Origin: Crocinitomicaceae bacterium
GTDB lineage: Bacteria > Bacteroidota > Bacteroidia > Flavobacteriales_G > Salibacteraceae
NCBI GenBank assembly: GCA_018623405.1
Contig: JAAZVO010000184.1
Location: 1 to 5,634, forward strand
DNA: 5,634 nucleotides
Direction: 5' to 3'
The notes beneath the pieces are model-generated. The model saw nothing but the letters and a program-made list of their open reading frames with translations. It did no database searches and was not told the origin of the DNA. This document shows positions 1 to 5,634 of this stretch, one piece after another. The first letter of the stretch is position 1; every line of letters begins with the position of its first letter. The position numbers and the translations under genes are program-made.

Positions 1-96
1 ATTGCCGATGTTTTTGGAGTTGCAATAGCAATAATTTGTATTGGAGTTGTTACGCTATTTTCATCATTTATTATTCATTTTAGAATGAAAGCCTAG
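1..96 (+). CDS. C-terminal end of an unidentified membrane protein (5' truncated)
   Basis: An open frame enters from the left edge in frame 1 and ends at TAG (94-96), giving 31 residues. Residues about 4-26 are almost entirely hydrophobic (Val, Ile, Phe, Ala, Gly) and fit one transmembrane helix. The end, HFRMKA, is short and basic, as expected for a cytoplasmic tail after the last helix of a multi-pass protein. The gene is on the same strand as the ABC transporter pair and stops 30 bases before the permease start, so the three may be co-transcribed. Too little is present to name a family; a secondary transporter or another ABC membrane subunit are both possible. The frame has no internal stop, and a tail of this kind is more likely real than chance, but this is only moderately certain. 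Confidence 0.6.
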   Translation: MADVFGVAIAIICIGVVTLFSSFIIHFRMKA

Positions 97-126
97 CTTT
101 ACCTCCCTTTCAAAAAAAACAAACTA

Positions 127-1053
127 TTGAATTACTACTTTCAACTTCAGTTTAAACGTTTTCAAAGGGTTTTATCAGAAGCAGGAATTCAACCTTTAAT
201 TGGAGTAGTTTTAACTTTAGCGGGATACTTTTTTGGAGCCTTTTACATAGGGTTCAATCATCCGGAGGGCATCCAAATACTTTTAGTAATGGGTATTTTA
301 ATTCAACTTTCGGCTTTACAAAAGCAAAACTCTGAGTTTTTAGAGCTTCACTTTTCTAAGGTTATCACAAAAACGTTAAGATTTATTGAATTGGTGATAG
401 TTACTCTGCCTCCTACACTTGTATTATTTGCTAGCGGAAAGTTGCTATGGGGGTTTGGATTGATATTTAGCGCCTTAATTCTAATTCAAACTTCAAAAAA
501 CAGCTTAGGAAGTTTTACCATACCTACTCCATTTAAAAACTATCCATTTGAGTTACCTGCAGGCTTTAGAGTAAATGCGCTATATGGAATTTTACTTTAC
601 GGAGGAATTTTTGTTTCTTTTTACACCAATAATCCAAACTTAGGATTAGTTGCATTTGGACTTTTACAGCTAATTGTGCTTTCAAGCTTCATGAAAGTAG
701 AAGATGAGTTTTTTGTTTGGGTTTACGACCTTAACCCGCGTAAATTTCTATTTCAGAAAATAGGCTATTTCATGTTAGGAAGTATTACCCTATCACTACC
801 TGTTGCCATTTTATTGGTGTTTTCGCTAAAAGGATTGAGCATCAACCTTTTCTACATTTACTTAGGGTTTACCTACTTCTTTACTTTAGTTTTATTGATG
901 AAATACAGCAATTACCCTAAAGAACTAAGCGTACCACAAGCCATAATAATTGGGTTTTGCATTTTGATGCCTTTTTTAGGGTTATTTTTTATTCCGTTTT
1001 ACTTTTCGCGTGCTACCAAAAACCTAATGCTGCTTTTAAATGATAAAGATTGA
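127..1053 (+). CDS. ABC transporter membrane (permease-like) protein, TTG start
   Basis: This is a 308-residue polytopic inner-membrane protein, probably the membrane partner of the ATPase encoded directly downstream. I count about eight or nine hydrophobic segments, near residues 24-43, 48-64, 86-103, 106-122, 150-166, 171-188, 210-234, 240-258 and 270-293. The N-terminus (FQLQFKRFQR) is basic and amphipathic, as is common before the first helix of exporter-type subunits. No signal peptide, binding-protein domain or recognisable permease signature is visible, and the substrate is unknown. The start is inferred: the same frame is closed by the TAG at 94-96, and TTG at 127 is the only usual initiator before the second helix, the first in-frame ATG being codon 55. 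There is no Shine-Dalgarno; the bases just upstream are A-rich, as is common in Bacteroidota. The last 14 bases overlap the ATPase gene, which suggests coupled translation. The transporter role rests mainly on this pairing. Confidence 0.82.
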   Translation: MNYYFQLQFKRFQRVLSEAGIQPLIGVVLTLAGYFFGAFYIGFNHPEGIQILLVMGILIQLSALQKQNSEFLELHFSKVITKTLRFIELVIVTLPPTLVLFASGKLLWGFGLIFSALILIQTSKNSLGSFTIPTPFKNYPFELPAGFRVNALYGILLYGGIFVSFYTNNPNLGLVAFGLLQLIVLSSFMKVEDEFFVWVYDLNPRKFLFQKIGYFMLGSITLSLPVAILLVFSLKGLSINLFYIYLGFTYFFTLVLLMKYSNYPKELSVPQAIIIGFCILMPFLGLFFIPFYFSRATKNLMLLLNDKD

Positions 1054-1717
1054 GAATTTAAATAAAAAGTTTGGTAATCAACAAGTTTTAACTAACCTAA
1101 ATCTAAACATTGAGGCAGGTAAAGTTTATGGCTTTGTAGGAGCAAATGGTGCAGGAAAAACAACTTTGTTTAAGTGCATTGCCGGATTTGAAAACTTTGA
1201 GGGAAAAGTAGAATTTATTGAAGGATTTTCGAAAAATAATATTGGATTTTTACCTACTACTCCTCCATTTATTTCTAAAATAACAGGTTGGGAATATTTG
1301 AAACTAGCAACAAAAGCACGTAAAATTGAGCGAAGCGACTTTAACGCACAAAACCTGTTTGATCTTCCTTTAGATAAATATCCCGAGAACTACTCCACAG
1401 GCATGAAAAAGAAACTTGCCTTGCAGGGAATCTTAATGCAACAAAACGAGCTTTTTATTTTAGATGAACCCTTTAATGGCGTTGATCTTCAAAGCAATAT
1501 GGTAATAAAAGAAATCATTAATTCATTAAAGCAAAAGGGTAAAACATTAATGATTGCTTCTCATATTTTTAGCACTTTAAGTGAACTATGCGATGAGATA
1601 TTGTTTTTAAAAAACAACCGGCAAATAGAAAAATTTGAACCCAATGCCTATGATGAACTTGAAAAGCAAATTCGCTCAATAACTATTGATGATAAGCTAA
1701 AAGATTTTAAATTTTAG
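1040..1717 (+). CDS. ABC transporter ATP-binding protein
   Basis: This is a single nucleotide-binding domain of 225 residues, which would dimerise on the cytoplasmic face of the membrane partner and hydrolyse ATP to drive transport, most likely export. Motifs appear in the proper order: Walker A GANGAGKT at 34-41, signature YSTGMKKK at 118-125 (a variant of LSGGQ), Walker B ELFILDEP at 137-144 with catalytic Glu143, D-loop NGVD at 146-149, and switch His175 in MIASHIF. The usual Q-loop glutamine after the LP of IGFLP is replaced by threonine (Thr73). The YS.GM signature and the ITGWEYL segment after the Q-loop resemble CcmA/EcsA-like exporter ATPases rather than solute importers. ATG at 1040 lies inside the 3' end of the permease gene. 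The stop TAG overlaps the stop of the convergent oxidoreductase gene by four bases. The substrate cannot be deduced. Confidence 0.95.
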   Translation: MIKIENLNKKFGNQQVLTNLNLNIEAGKVYGFVGANGAGKTTLFKCIAGFENFEGKVEFIEGFSKNNIGFLPTTPPFISKITGWEYLKLATKARKIERSDFNAQNLFDLPLDKYPENYSTGMKKKLALQGILMQQNELFILDEPFNGVDLQSNMVIKEIINSLKQKGKTLMIASHIFSTLSELCDEILFLKNNRQIEKFEPNAYDELEKQIRSITIDDKLKDFKF

Positions 1718-2712
1718 TTGATTTCCAACAACACTTTGCCAAATTGTACTTCTTGCTCAATGTAATCGAAGGCTTCATTCACTTCATTTAGCGGAAAAAC
1801 CTTACTTACAGTTGGTTCAATTTGTTTTTCATTTACAAAGGCTAGCATCTGTTTAAAATCAGTATCACTGCCCATTGTAGAACCCAAAATATTTAGTTGC
1901 TTCCAAAACAAAATTTGTGGCGAAAGTCCATCTACCTTTCCGCGTGTTCCTCCATAGGTAACAATGGTTCCACCGGGATTCATAACTTTAAGCAAATCTG
2001 CAAACCCTTTACCACCTGCACTATCTATTGCCAAGTCTATTCCCCCTGATGATTTAGCTAAATCTTTAGCCCAACTTTCGGTTTTATAGGAAATCCCATC
2101 TTTTGCTCCCATTTCAATGGCTTTTTTAAGCTTCTCAGCGTTACCGGAAGTTACATATACTTCTACCTCTGCTGCTAGTGCAAATTGAAAAGCAAATTGG
2201 GCTACACCTCCGCCAACTCCATTAATTAAAACTTTTTGATTGGCAATAAGATTTCCTTTTGTAAATAAAGCCCTGTATGCTGTTAAACCTGCCAAGGGAA
2301 GCGCTGATGCAGCTTTTAATGAAAGGTGTTCAGGCTTTAAATGGACTCTATCTATATTCACCTTTACATACTCTGCAAAGGTTCCATTGGTTGGCATACC
2401 CAATATTTGGTAGGTATTAGCTTTGAAGTTTTCATTTTCTCCCCAATTAATATTTGGGTTAATAATTACTTCTTTTCCAATCCAATCTTCATTTAATGCA
2501 CCACCTACCTCTTCAATTATCCCTGCGCCATCACTACCTAAAATACATGGCGTTTGAATCCCTGCATACAATCCTTTTGAAATATAAATATCTCTATGAT
2601 TAATGGCAGCATAAGCCAATTTTACAAGTACCTCCTTCCCTCCTAGCTCAGGTAAAGTTGCATTAGAAATTCGAAGAGGCGCTCCTACATTTTCTAGAAT
2701 AGCTGCTTTCAT
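1714..2712 (-). CDS. Zinc-independent MDR-family (quinone oxidoreductase-like) NAD(P)H dehydrogenase
   Basis: This 332-residue protein is a medium-chain dehydrogenase/reductase. It has an N-terminal GroES-like domain (about 1-125), a Rossmann domain with the glycine-rich turn GVGGGV at 165-170, and a C-terminal return to the first domain. Such enzymes transfer hydride between NAD(P)H and quinones, enones or alcohols in the cytoplasm; this one's substrate is unknown. Zinc ligands appear to be lost: the catalytic Cys of zinc alcohol dehydrogenases is Asn38 in NHRD, the following GHE motif is GSD (59-61), and the region that carries the structural four-Cys lobe (about 86-110) has no cysteine. 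A quinone-oxidoreductase-like enzyme therefore fits better than a zinc alcohol dehydrogenase, though automatic annotation may call it 'zinc-binding'. Its ATG shares ATGA with the cytochrome stop (2709-2712), so translation is probably coupled. It is the last gene of the minus-strand unit. Confidence 0.93.
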   Translation of the reverse strand: MKAAILENVGAPLRISNATLPELGGKEVLVKLAYAAINHRDIYISKGLYAGIQTPCILGSDGAGIIEEVGGALNEDWIGKEVIINPNINWGENENFKANTYQILGMPTNGTFAEYVKVNIDRVHLKPEHLSLKAASALPLAGLTAYRALFTKGNLIANQKVLINGVGGGVAQFAFQFALAAEVEVYVTSGNAEKLKKAIEMGAKDGISYKTESWAKDLAKSSGGIDLAIDSAGGKGFADLLKVMNPGGTIVTYGGTRGKVDGLSPQILFWKQLNILGSTMGSDTDFKQMLAFVNEKQIEPTVSKVFPLNEVNEAFDYIEQEVQFGKVLLEIN

Positions 2713-3191
2713 GAAGCATTTGGTTCTTGGATAGTCATTTTTCTAATTACCAACATTGGTCCGGGGCAGTGCTTAGAATGGCAAGCTAAACAATTGCTTA
2801 CCATATTGTTGTAATTTTCGTAGGTTACGTTTTCTGCCTCAGTTAATACCTCAAGGCTGCTTAAAAAGCCTTTTCCGTATGATTCAAAAACTTCACCTGT
2901 ATTATTTGAGTCTGTAGGGGTTGCTGTTAAAATTGCTAAATATTTTGTGTAAAGCTCTTTTGGAAATGGCTTGCCTTCGGGTAAACCTTCTTTACCATAG
3001 GCTTTGGTTTTGTTGTACAAATCGCGCATCAATATGGCTAGCTCAGACCTTTCAAGGGTTTGATTAACATCTTCATTTTCTGTTTGGGTACTTGTTTCAA
3101 CCTCTTCTGAAGGCTCTTTAGATGTAGGCTCACTGCAAAATTGAAAGACTGATAAGGCAATTAATAGTAGAAATACAATAGGCTTTTTCAT
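2709..3191 (-). CDS. Small exported c-type cytochrome, probable lipoprotein
   Basis: This 160-residue protein has an N-terminal export signal: a KK start, a hydrophobic core at 4-18, then Cys19 followed by an acidic Ser/Thr/Glu-rich linker (20-48). This suggests a lipoprotein anchored outside the inner membrane, although the residues before Cys19 (FQF) are a poor lipobox. A mostly helical domain follows (about 47-140), with a heme c attachment motif CLACH at 134-138 (Cys134, Cys137, proximal ligand His138) close to the C-terminus. Having the heme site in the last helix is typical of class II, four-helix-bundle cytochromes (c' and c556 types). Met55 near the start of the first helix, or Met146 after the HCPGP segment, could be the sixth ligand; Cys142 is an extra cysteine. 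The likely role is periplasmic electron transfer or ligand sensing, partner unknown. The gene follows the MBL gene by 28 bases and overlaps the MDR gene by four. No Shine-Dalgarno precedes the ATG. Confidence 0.85.
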   Translation of the reverse strand: MKKPIVFLLLIALSVFQFCSEPTSKEPSEEVETSTQTENEDVNQTLERSELAILMRDLYNKTKAYGKEGLPEGKPFPKELYTKYLAILTATPTDSNNTGEVFESYGKGFLSSLEVLTEAENVTYENYNNMVSNCLACHSKHCPGPMLVIRKMTIQEPNAS

Positions 3192-3219
3192 GTGGTAGTT
3201 TATTTAGTACTCGAAGATA

Positions 3220-3996
3220 CTAATCTACCAAAATCTCTAGCCCATCATAAGCTAAAAAACAATTTTTTGGAAGTTCTTTAGATACTTCATCATGAAAACC
3301 TAAAATGTGAGAAATATGTGTAAAGTAGGCTTTTTCTACTTCTAGTTCTTGCACCAAATCAATAGCCTCTTGAAGGGTAAAATGCGAAATATGAGGCTCT
3401 TTGCGCAAAGCATTTAACACCAATACTTTTGAGCCTCTTATTTTTTCTTTTTCTGCTTTGGTGATTTTATTTGCATCAGTAATGTAAGTGAAGTTGCCAA
3501 AACGGAAACCAAAAACAGGAAGTTTGTAATGTAACACCCTAATTGGAATTACTTCTTTTCCCCAAACTTGAAAAGGCTCATTTTGAATATCGTGCAACTT
3601 TACTTTGGGAACTCCAGGATATTTATCATCTGCAAAAATGTATTGAAACTCTCTTTTTAGGGCATCTTGAACGCGTGGTTCTGCAAAAACATCCATGTCT
3701 CGCTTTTGCCTAAAATTAAATGGCCTAATATCATCTAAACCTGCGGTGTGGTCTTTATGCTCGTGGGTAAACAAAACAGCCTCAAGGTGAGTTACCCCCG
3801 TCCTTAACATTTGTTGCCTAAAATCAGGGCCTGTATCTACCACAATATTTACGTCATCAATGGTAACTAAAATGGAAGACCTTAACCTTTTGTCTTTCGG
3901 ATTTTCTGATAAACAAACAGGATGGTTAGAGCCAATAACCGGAACGCCTTGAGAAGTTCCTGTTCCTAAAAATGTAACTTTTACAGGATAACTCAT
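3220..3996 (-). CDS. PhnP-like MBL-fold metal-dependent hydrolase
   Basis: This 258-residue cytoplasmic protein has the metallo-beta-lactamase fold. Visible features are the N-terminal strand with GTGTSQGVP (11-19), the HPVCLS...KDKRLRSS region (25-41), the DTGPDFR turn (54-60), the metal motif THEHKDH (77-83, with His78, His80, Asp82, His83), and further probable ligands His156, Asp174 in YITDAN and His227 in THISH. The order matches the PhnP/phosphodiesterase-like branch of the superfamily, whose members cleave phosphodiesters such as cyclic ribose phosphates; the actual substrate here is unknown. PhnP's extra structural zinc uses a Cys-x-Cys pair, but here only Cys28 remains, with His25 nearby. 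I place the start at ATG 3994-3996, which overlaps the desulfurase TGA by one base (TGATG). A TTG one codon upstream is possible but less likely. It is transcribed behind the desulfurase gene. Confidence 0.92.
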   Translation of the reverse strand: MSYPVKVTFLGTGTSQGVPVIGSNHPVCLSENPKDKRLRSSILVTIDDVNIVVDTGPDFRQQMLRTGVTHLEAVLFTHEHKDHTAGLDDIRPFNFRQKRDMDVFAEPRVQDALKREFQYIFADDKYPGVPKVKLHDIQNEPFQVWGKEVIPIRVLHYKLPVFGFRFGNFTYITDANKITKAEKEKIRGSKVLVLNALRKEPHISHFTLQEAIDLVQELEVEKAYFTHISHILGFHDEVSKELPKNCFLAYDGLEILVD

Positions 3997-5129
3997 CAAT
4001 TCAAGAAAAGCTGCTTTAACTTTTCTACAGCGTAGTCAACTTCTGCTTTGGTATTGTACCTGCTAAACGAAAACCTTACTGATGGTCTTTCCATGTCTCT
4101 ATTTAAGCCCATTAAAACATGAGAGCCTTGATTACTGCCTGAGCTGCAAGCACTACCGCCTGAAACAGCAATTCCAAAAAGGTCGAGTTGAAAAAGCAAC
4201 ATGCTGCTTTTAGGGTGTTTCGGAAATGAAACATTCAATACAGTGTATAGAGAATTTCCTTTTGCATCTCCATTAAATTCAACACCGGGTATTGCTTTCT
4301 CTAACTCATCAATCATGTAAGACTTTAAATCTTGAACATGTTTTTGATGTTCCTCAACATCAGTTAAGGCAAGTTCTAAAGCTTTGGCTAACCCAACTAT
4401 ACCGTAAACATTTTCTGTTCCGCCTCTTCTGTTGCGTTCTTGAGAGCCACCATGAATAAATGGCTTAAGTTGAATATTCTTATTCAAATAAAGAAATCCA
4501 ATACCCTTTGGGCCATGAAATTTATGTGCTGAGCAGGTTACAAAATCAACAGGAAGATTGGCAAGGTCGAATTGATAATGTGCCATAGTTTGCACAGTGT
4601 CAGAGTGGAAATATGCACCGTATTGCTTGCACAAGTTTCCTACTTTTTCTAACGGAAGCAGGGTACCAACTTCATTATTGGCATGCATTAAAGAAACAAG
4701 TGTTTTTTCTTCAGTTTGCAATAATTCTTCTAAATGAGCTAAATCAACATGGCCTTTTTCATCAAGCTTTACAAGGTTTAACCTTATTTGCTCTTTACAA
4801 ACAACTTGGGCGGTATGTAAAACGGCGTGGTGCTCAATAGAGGAAGTAATAATATGCCTTACCCCTAAATCTTCAACTGAGCAACGTAAGGCCATATTAT
4901 CTGCCTCTGTTCCTCCTGAAGTAAAAATAATTTCGCCCGGTGTTACATTTAACAATTGGGCAATTTTGCGTCTTGATGTTTCTACAATTCCTCGAACCTC
5001 TCTTCCAAAAGTATGTGTAGAAGAAGGGTTTCCAAAATGTTGTTTTAAAACGGGAATCATGGCTTCTGCCACTTCAGGCGCAAGGGGTGTTGTGGCAGCG
5101 TTATCTAAGTAAACTTTTGTGGTACTCAT
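3996..5129 (-). CDS. Cysteine desulfurase (class V aminotransferase, IscS/NifS family)
   Basis: This 377-residue PLP enzyme removes sulfur from L-cysteine, giving alanine and a protein-bound persulfide used for iron-sulfur clusters, thiolated tRNA or other sulfur acceptors. Diagnostic segments are YLDNAATTP (7-15), NPSSTH (34-39), SGGTEADN (71-78), the cofactor-stacking His101 in EHHAV, HANNEVG (149-155), Asp177 and Gln180 in SDTVQ, the Schiff-base lysine Lys203 in SAHKFHGPKG, RRGGTENV (234-241), and the catalytic Cys328 in SGGSACSSGS. The residues around Cys328 place it with group I (IscS/NifS-like) enzymes rather than SufS-like ones. It is shorter than E. coli IscS (about 404 residues) and ends soon after FSRYNT, so it lacks the C-terminal extension that helps contact IscU. 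No scaffold gene is present nearby. ATG overlaps the upstream mutase stop by four bases and has a consensus Shine-Dalgarno. IscS versus NifS cannot be settled, so no symbol is given. Confidence 0.96.
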   Translation of the reverse strand: MSTTKVYLDNAATTPLAPEVAEAMIPVLKQHFGNPSSTHTFGREVRGIVETSRRKIAQLLNVTPGEIIFTSGGTEADNMALRCSVEDLGVRHIITSSIEHHAVLHTAQVVCKEQIRLNLVKLDEKGHVDLAHLEELLQTEEKTLVSLMHANNEVGTLLPLEKVGNLCKQYGAYFHSDTVQTMAHYQFDLANLPVDFVTCSAHKFHGPKGIGFLYLNKNIQLKPFIHGGSQERNRRGGTENVYGIVGLAKALELALTDVEEHQKHVQDLKSYMIDELEKAIPGVEFNGDAKGNSLYTVLNVSFPKHPKSSMLLFQLDLFGIAVSGGSACSSGSNQGSHVLMGLNRDMERPSVRFSFSRYNTKAEVDYAVEKLKQLFLN

Positions 5130-5634
5130 TTTATTATCTCCTTGATATCGCTAATTAGCTTATTGGCTAAATTAATAGCGGTGGTCAAGTTACTACTTTC
5201 CGTGTAAATACGAATAATAGGTTCAGTATTCGATTTTCTTAAATGTACCCATTCGCTATCGAATTCAATTTTTACCCCATCAATTGTATTTACAGGATAG
5301 TTCTTGTATTTTTCTTTCACCTTTTTTAGAATGTCATCTACATCAATTTCAGGTGTAAGTTCAATTTTATTTTTTGAGATGTGATAGTTTGGGTAAGAGG
5401 CTCTTAGCATAGAGGTTCTTTTTCCGCTTTTTGCCAAATGAGTTAAAAACAATGCTATGCCAACCAAAGCATCTCTGCCGTAATGTAACTCAGGAAAAAT
5501 AATTCCTCCGTTGCCCTCGCCACCTATTGCAGCTCCTACTTCTTTCATTTTTGTTACTACGTTTACCTCTCCTACTGCAGATGCATGGTAGGTTTCACCT
5601 GCTTTTTCAGTTACATCTCTTAAAGCTCTTGTAG
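5126..5634 (-). CDS. glmM: Phosphoglucosamine mutase, C-terminal part (5' end outside the window)
   Basis: The last 168 residues of an alpha-D-phosphohexomutase are present; the frame stays open to the right edge, so the apparent internal ATG at 5548 is not the start. GlmM converts glucosamine 6-phosphate to glucosamine 1-phosphate, which leads to UDP-GlcNAc for peptidoglycan and lipopolysaccharide in the cytoplasm. Visible segments, numbered from the edge, are TRALRDVTEK (1-10), SAVGEVNVV (18-26), the sugar-recognition loop GEGNGG (38-43) followed by PELHYGRD, and the C-terminal phosphate-binding loop RKSNTEP (132-138) with Arg141. The GEGNGG loop differs from the GEQSGH of E. coli GlmM and resembles archaeal and Bacteroidota forms, so phosphoglucosamine mutase is favoured but phosphoglucomutase or phosphomannomutase activity is not excluded. 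The phosphoserine active site and domains 1-2 lie outside the window. The stop TGA overlaps the desulfurase start (ATGA), and this is the first gene of the visible minus-strand unit. Confidence 0.85.
   Translation of the reverse strand, partial: TRALRDVTEKAGETYHASAVGEVNVVTKMKEVGAAIGGEGNGGIIFPELHYGRDALVGIALFLTHLAKSGKRTSMLRASYPNYHISKNKIELTPEIDVDDILKKVKEKYKNYPVNTIDGVKIEFDSEWVHLRKSNTEPIIRIYTESSNLTTAINLANKLISDIKEIIK
5138..5143 (-). promoter_or_regulatory. Shine-Dalgarno-like AAGGAG before the cysteine desulfurase start
   Basis: On the minus strand the sequence reads AAGGAG, then eight bases, then ATG (5127-5129): a textbook ribosome binding site at ideal spacing. None of the other gene starts in this window has one, as expected in Bacteroidota. 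The hexamer lies inside the mutase gene, where it encodes Lys-Glu (AAG GAG), so it may be a coding coincidence. Confidence 0.5.

Noticed and set aside
88..100. Small inverted repeat AAAGC-CTA-GCTTT around the stop of the upstream partial gene
   Set aside because: The stem is only five base pairs and is not followed by a T run, so it does not support a terminator; repeats of this size are expected by chance in AT-rich DNA.
101..108. ACCTCCCT in front of the permease, which reads as a Shine-Dalgarno-like AGGGAGGT on the minus strand
   Set aside because: On the minus strand the first ATG after it is about 20 bases away and opens no gene; on the plus strand it is the complement of a binding site and cannot serve the permease.
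3204..3223. Inverted repeat TTAGTA / TACTAA in the 28-base gap between the MBL and cytochrome genes
   Set aside because: Six AT-rich pairs with an eight-base loop overlapping the MBL stop codon; too weak for a terminator or operator, and no promoter-like TAnnTTTG is visible before the cytochrome.
3997..3999. TTG as the start of the MBL hydrolase
   Set aside because: It adds only one residue before an ATG that sits in the TGATG overlap typical of coupled genes; ATG is preferred.
4613..4840. A 75-codon plus-strand open frame
   Set aside because: It lies wholly inside the desulfurase gene on the opposite strand, where conserved motifs such as HANNEVG are encoded; its translation shows no family features and reads as an antisense shadow.
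5126..5548. A separate 140-codon gene starting at ATG 5546-5548
   Set aside because: The frame stays open upstream to the window edge and the extra 28 residues continue the mutase family sequence (SAVGEVNVV), so the ATG is an internal methionine of a truncated larger gene.

Overview
The window reads as an ordinary chromosomal stretch from a member of the Bacteroidota, probably a Flavobacteriales-like lineage. This rests on AT-rich DNA (estimated by eye, not counted), tightly packed genes mostly without Shine-Dalgarno sequences, and protein variants that I associate with that phylum. These variants are a GEGNGG-type phosphosugar mutase, an MBL hydrolase with an NHPVCLS motif, and a small cytochrome c ending in CLACH...HCPGP. 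The assignment comes from recognition, not from a database search.

Left part, plus strand (1-1717). The window opens on the last 31 codons of an unidentified membrane protein. A two-gene ABC transporter follows: a polytopic membrane protein of about 308 residues that appears to start at TTG, and a 225-residue ATPase whose start overlaps the membrane gene by 14 bases. The substrate cannot be read from the sequence.

Right part, minus strand (5634 down to 1714). Five genes run in one direction. In transcription order they are the C-terminal part of a GlmM-type phosphoglucosamine mutase, a class V cysteine desulfurase, a PhnP-like metallo-beta-lactamase-fold hydrolase, a small exported c-type cytochrome that is probably a lipoprotein, and a zinc-independent MDR-family oxidoreductase. 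Three of the four junctions are stop/start overlaps of 1 or 4 bases, and the fourth is a 28-base gap. This looks like a single transcription unit whose promoter lies beyond the right edge. The functions are mixed (envelope precursor synthesis, sulfur mobilisation, hydrolysis, electron transfer, redox), so a shared pathway is not evident.

The two transcription units converge and overlap tail to tail by 4 bases (TTAG), which leaves no intergenic space for a conventional terminator. I found no tRNA, rRNA, CRISPR array, insertion sequence, phage gene or long repeat. No gap between genes exceeds 30 bases. I do not see a convincing new biological system. The points most worth a second look are the cytochrome's odd lipobox and possible heme ligands, the consensus Shine-Dalgarno before the desulfurase, the tail-to-tail overlap, and the ABC ATPase's missing Q-loop glutamine.
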